Shown: one piece after another, positions 63,631-64,000 of the stretch
Numbering within the stretch: the stretch's first letter is position 1
Layout of the letters: each line of letters opens with the position of its first letter
Source of the DNA: Chryseobacterium sp. SN22
Lineage (GTDB): Bacteria > Bacteroidota > Bacteroidia > Flavobacteriales > Weeksellaceae
Direction: 5' to 3'
Length of the DNA stretch: 64,000 bases
Assembly (NCBI RefSeq): GCF_008329705.1
Contig: NZ_VTSX01000003.1
Coordinates: forward strand, 1-64,000
The notes under the pieces: generated by a model
The model's database searches: none
The model's input: the letters and a program-made list of their open reading frames with translations, nothing else
What the model was told of the DNA's origin: nothing
Program-made: the position numbers and the translations under genes

Positions 63631-64000
63631 ATGTTACGTACCAATCAGCCATTTTTGGATTATTTAGAGCAGCTTTACACACGGCCGGATCATCAAGGCA
63701 ATATTGTGTTAAAGCCTTTTGAAAAAGGAGATAAGATATTAACCCAGAACGAAATCTCTACGAAAATCATGTTGATTAAAAGCGGCATCACGAAATGCTA
63801 TTTCGTAGAGGAGAATGATAAGGAATACATCGTTGAGTTTTTGGGAAAAGGGGAGATCGTCGGTGAAATAGAGGTCATTAAAAATGTTCCGTGCCTGTGC
63901 AGCATTGAAGCCATTACGGAAGTGACCGTTTATTCCATGTCGATCCCGTATTTCCAGTCACTGATCAAAAATGACCTGACATTAAATAATTTACTGCTGG
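63631..64000 (+). CDS. Crp/Fnr family regulator, N-terminal part (runs off the window)
   Basis: The first 123 residues are visible, starting MLRTNQPFLDYLEQLYTRPD. The cyclic-nucleotide-binding-type barrel is clear (LKPFEKGDKILTQNEIS, MLIKSGITKCYFVEEN, VEFLGKGEIVGEIEVI, CSIEAITEVTVYSMS). The DNA-binding end lies beyond the window. GEIVGEIE sits at the phosphate-binding cassette position but lacks the arginine used for cAMP, so another ligand or none is likely. Confidence 0.85.
   Translation, partial: MLRTNQPFLDYLEQLYTRPDHQGNIVLKPFEKGDKILTQNEISTKIMLIKSGITKCYFVEENDKEYIVEFLGKGEIVGEIEVIKNVPCLCSIEAITEVTVYSMSIPYFQSLIKNDLTLNNLLL

Overview
The window looks like a piece of a Flavobacteriia chromosome, most likely Chryseobacterium or a close relative in the Weeksellaceae. 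The evidence is AT-rich intergenic DNA, Bacteroidota-type promoters (TTG, about 19-21 bases, then TAnnTTTG), GLPGLI-family secreted proteins beside a TonB-type receptor, a type IX secretion C-terminal sorting domain, a glycine-rich RRM protein, a DUF2723 membrane protein, atpD-atpC standing apart from any other atp gene, and a probable sulfonolipid (capnine) gene pair. I see no tRNA, rRNA, CRISPR array, intact insertion sequence or prophage. Most genes are chromosomal housekeeping or envelope genes.

Layout. 1-5.5 kb: a GLPGLI/TonB-receptor locus that appears to be decaying. One GLPGLI gene has no standard start codon, a second is frameshifted in its signal peptide, the receptor is frameshifted at an A8 run, and a second copy of the local promoter region is followed only by a GLPGLI C-terminal fossil. 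5.7-9.6 kb: ribF, atpD, atpC (short form) and a secreted protein of unknown role. 9.9-14.7 kb (minus strand): a B12-type radical SAM protein, then an alpha-oxoamine synthase and a cysteine-synthase-like enzyme that together fit cysteate and 3-ketocapnine synthesis. 14.9-24 kb: two multi-spanning membrane proteins (DUF2723/GT117 type and a GT-C-like protein), DUF1697, metal-type kdsA and a TonB-dependent receptor. 24.2-34.7 kb: a copper-handling region with HYC_CC_PP protein, DUF3347 protein, a multicopper oxidase carrying two metal-binding modules and a barrel-like tail, a CopA ATPase with an HMA domain plus four metal-binding modules, and an AraC regulator with an N-terminal CxxC domain; a polysaccharide deacetylase and a DUF72 protein lie inside it. 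35-37 kb: RRM protein, BlaI-type repressor, PAP2-like membrane protein. 37-50 kb: pyruvate dehydrogenase E1 alpha and E2, an SBF-type transporter, LolD-like ATPase, L,D-transpeptidase, radC, pyrophosphatase, gpmI, acyl-ACP desaturase, a BT0820-type HAD phosphatase, map and a methyltransferase. 50-52 kb: a T9SS cargo protein, an SMR exporter and a Crp/Fnr regulator. 52.5-58.1 kb: a sugar operon (LacI regulator, fructokinase, FHS permease, carbohydrate porin, ketose 3-epimerase type enzyme) with two TAAACGTTTA operators. 58.2-64 kb: era, DoxX, an S9 peptidase, a HAD hydrolase and the start of another Crp/Fnr gene.

The modules that read as units are these. The copper genes cover sensing, cytosolic export and outer oxidation. 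The ketose operon covers outer-membrane entry, inner-membrane entry, epimerisation and phosphorylation. The sulfonolipid pair supplies cysteate and condenses it with an acyl group; the reductase needed for the next step is not in the window. Function calls rest on motifs and family resemblance read by eye. No database search or structure prediction was run.
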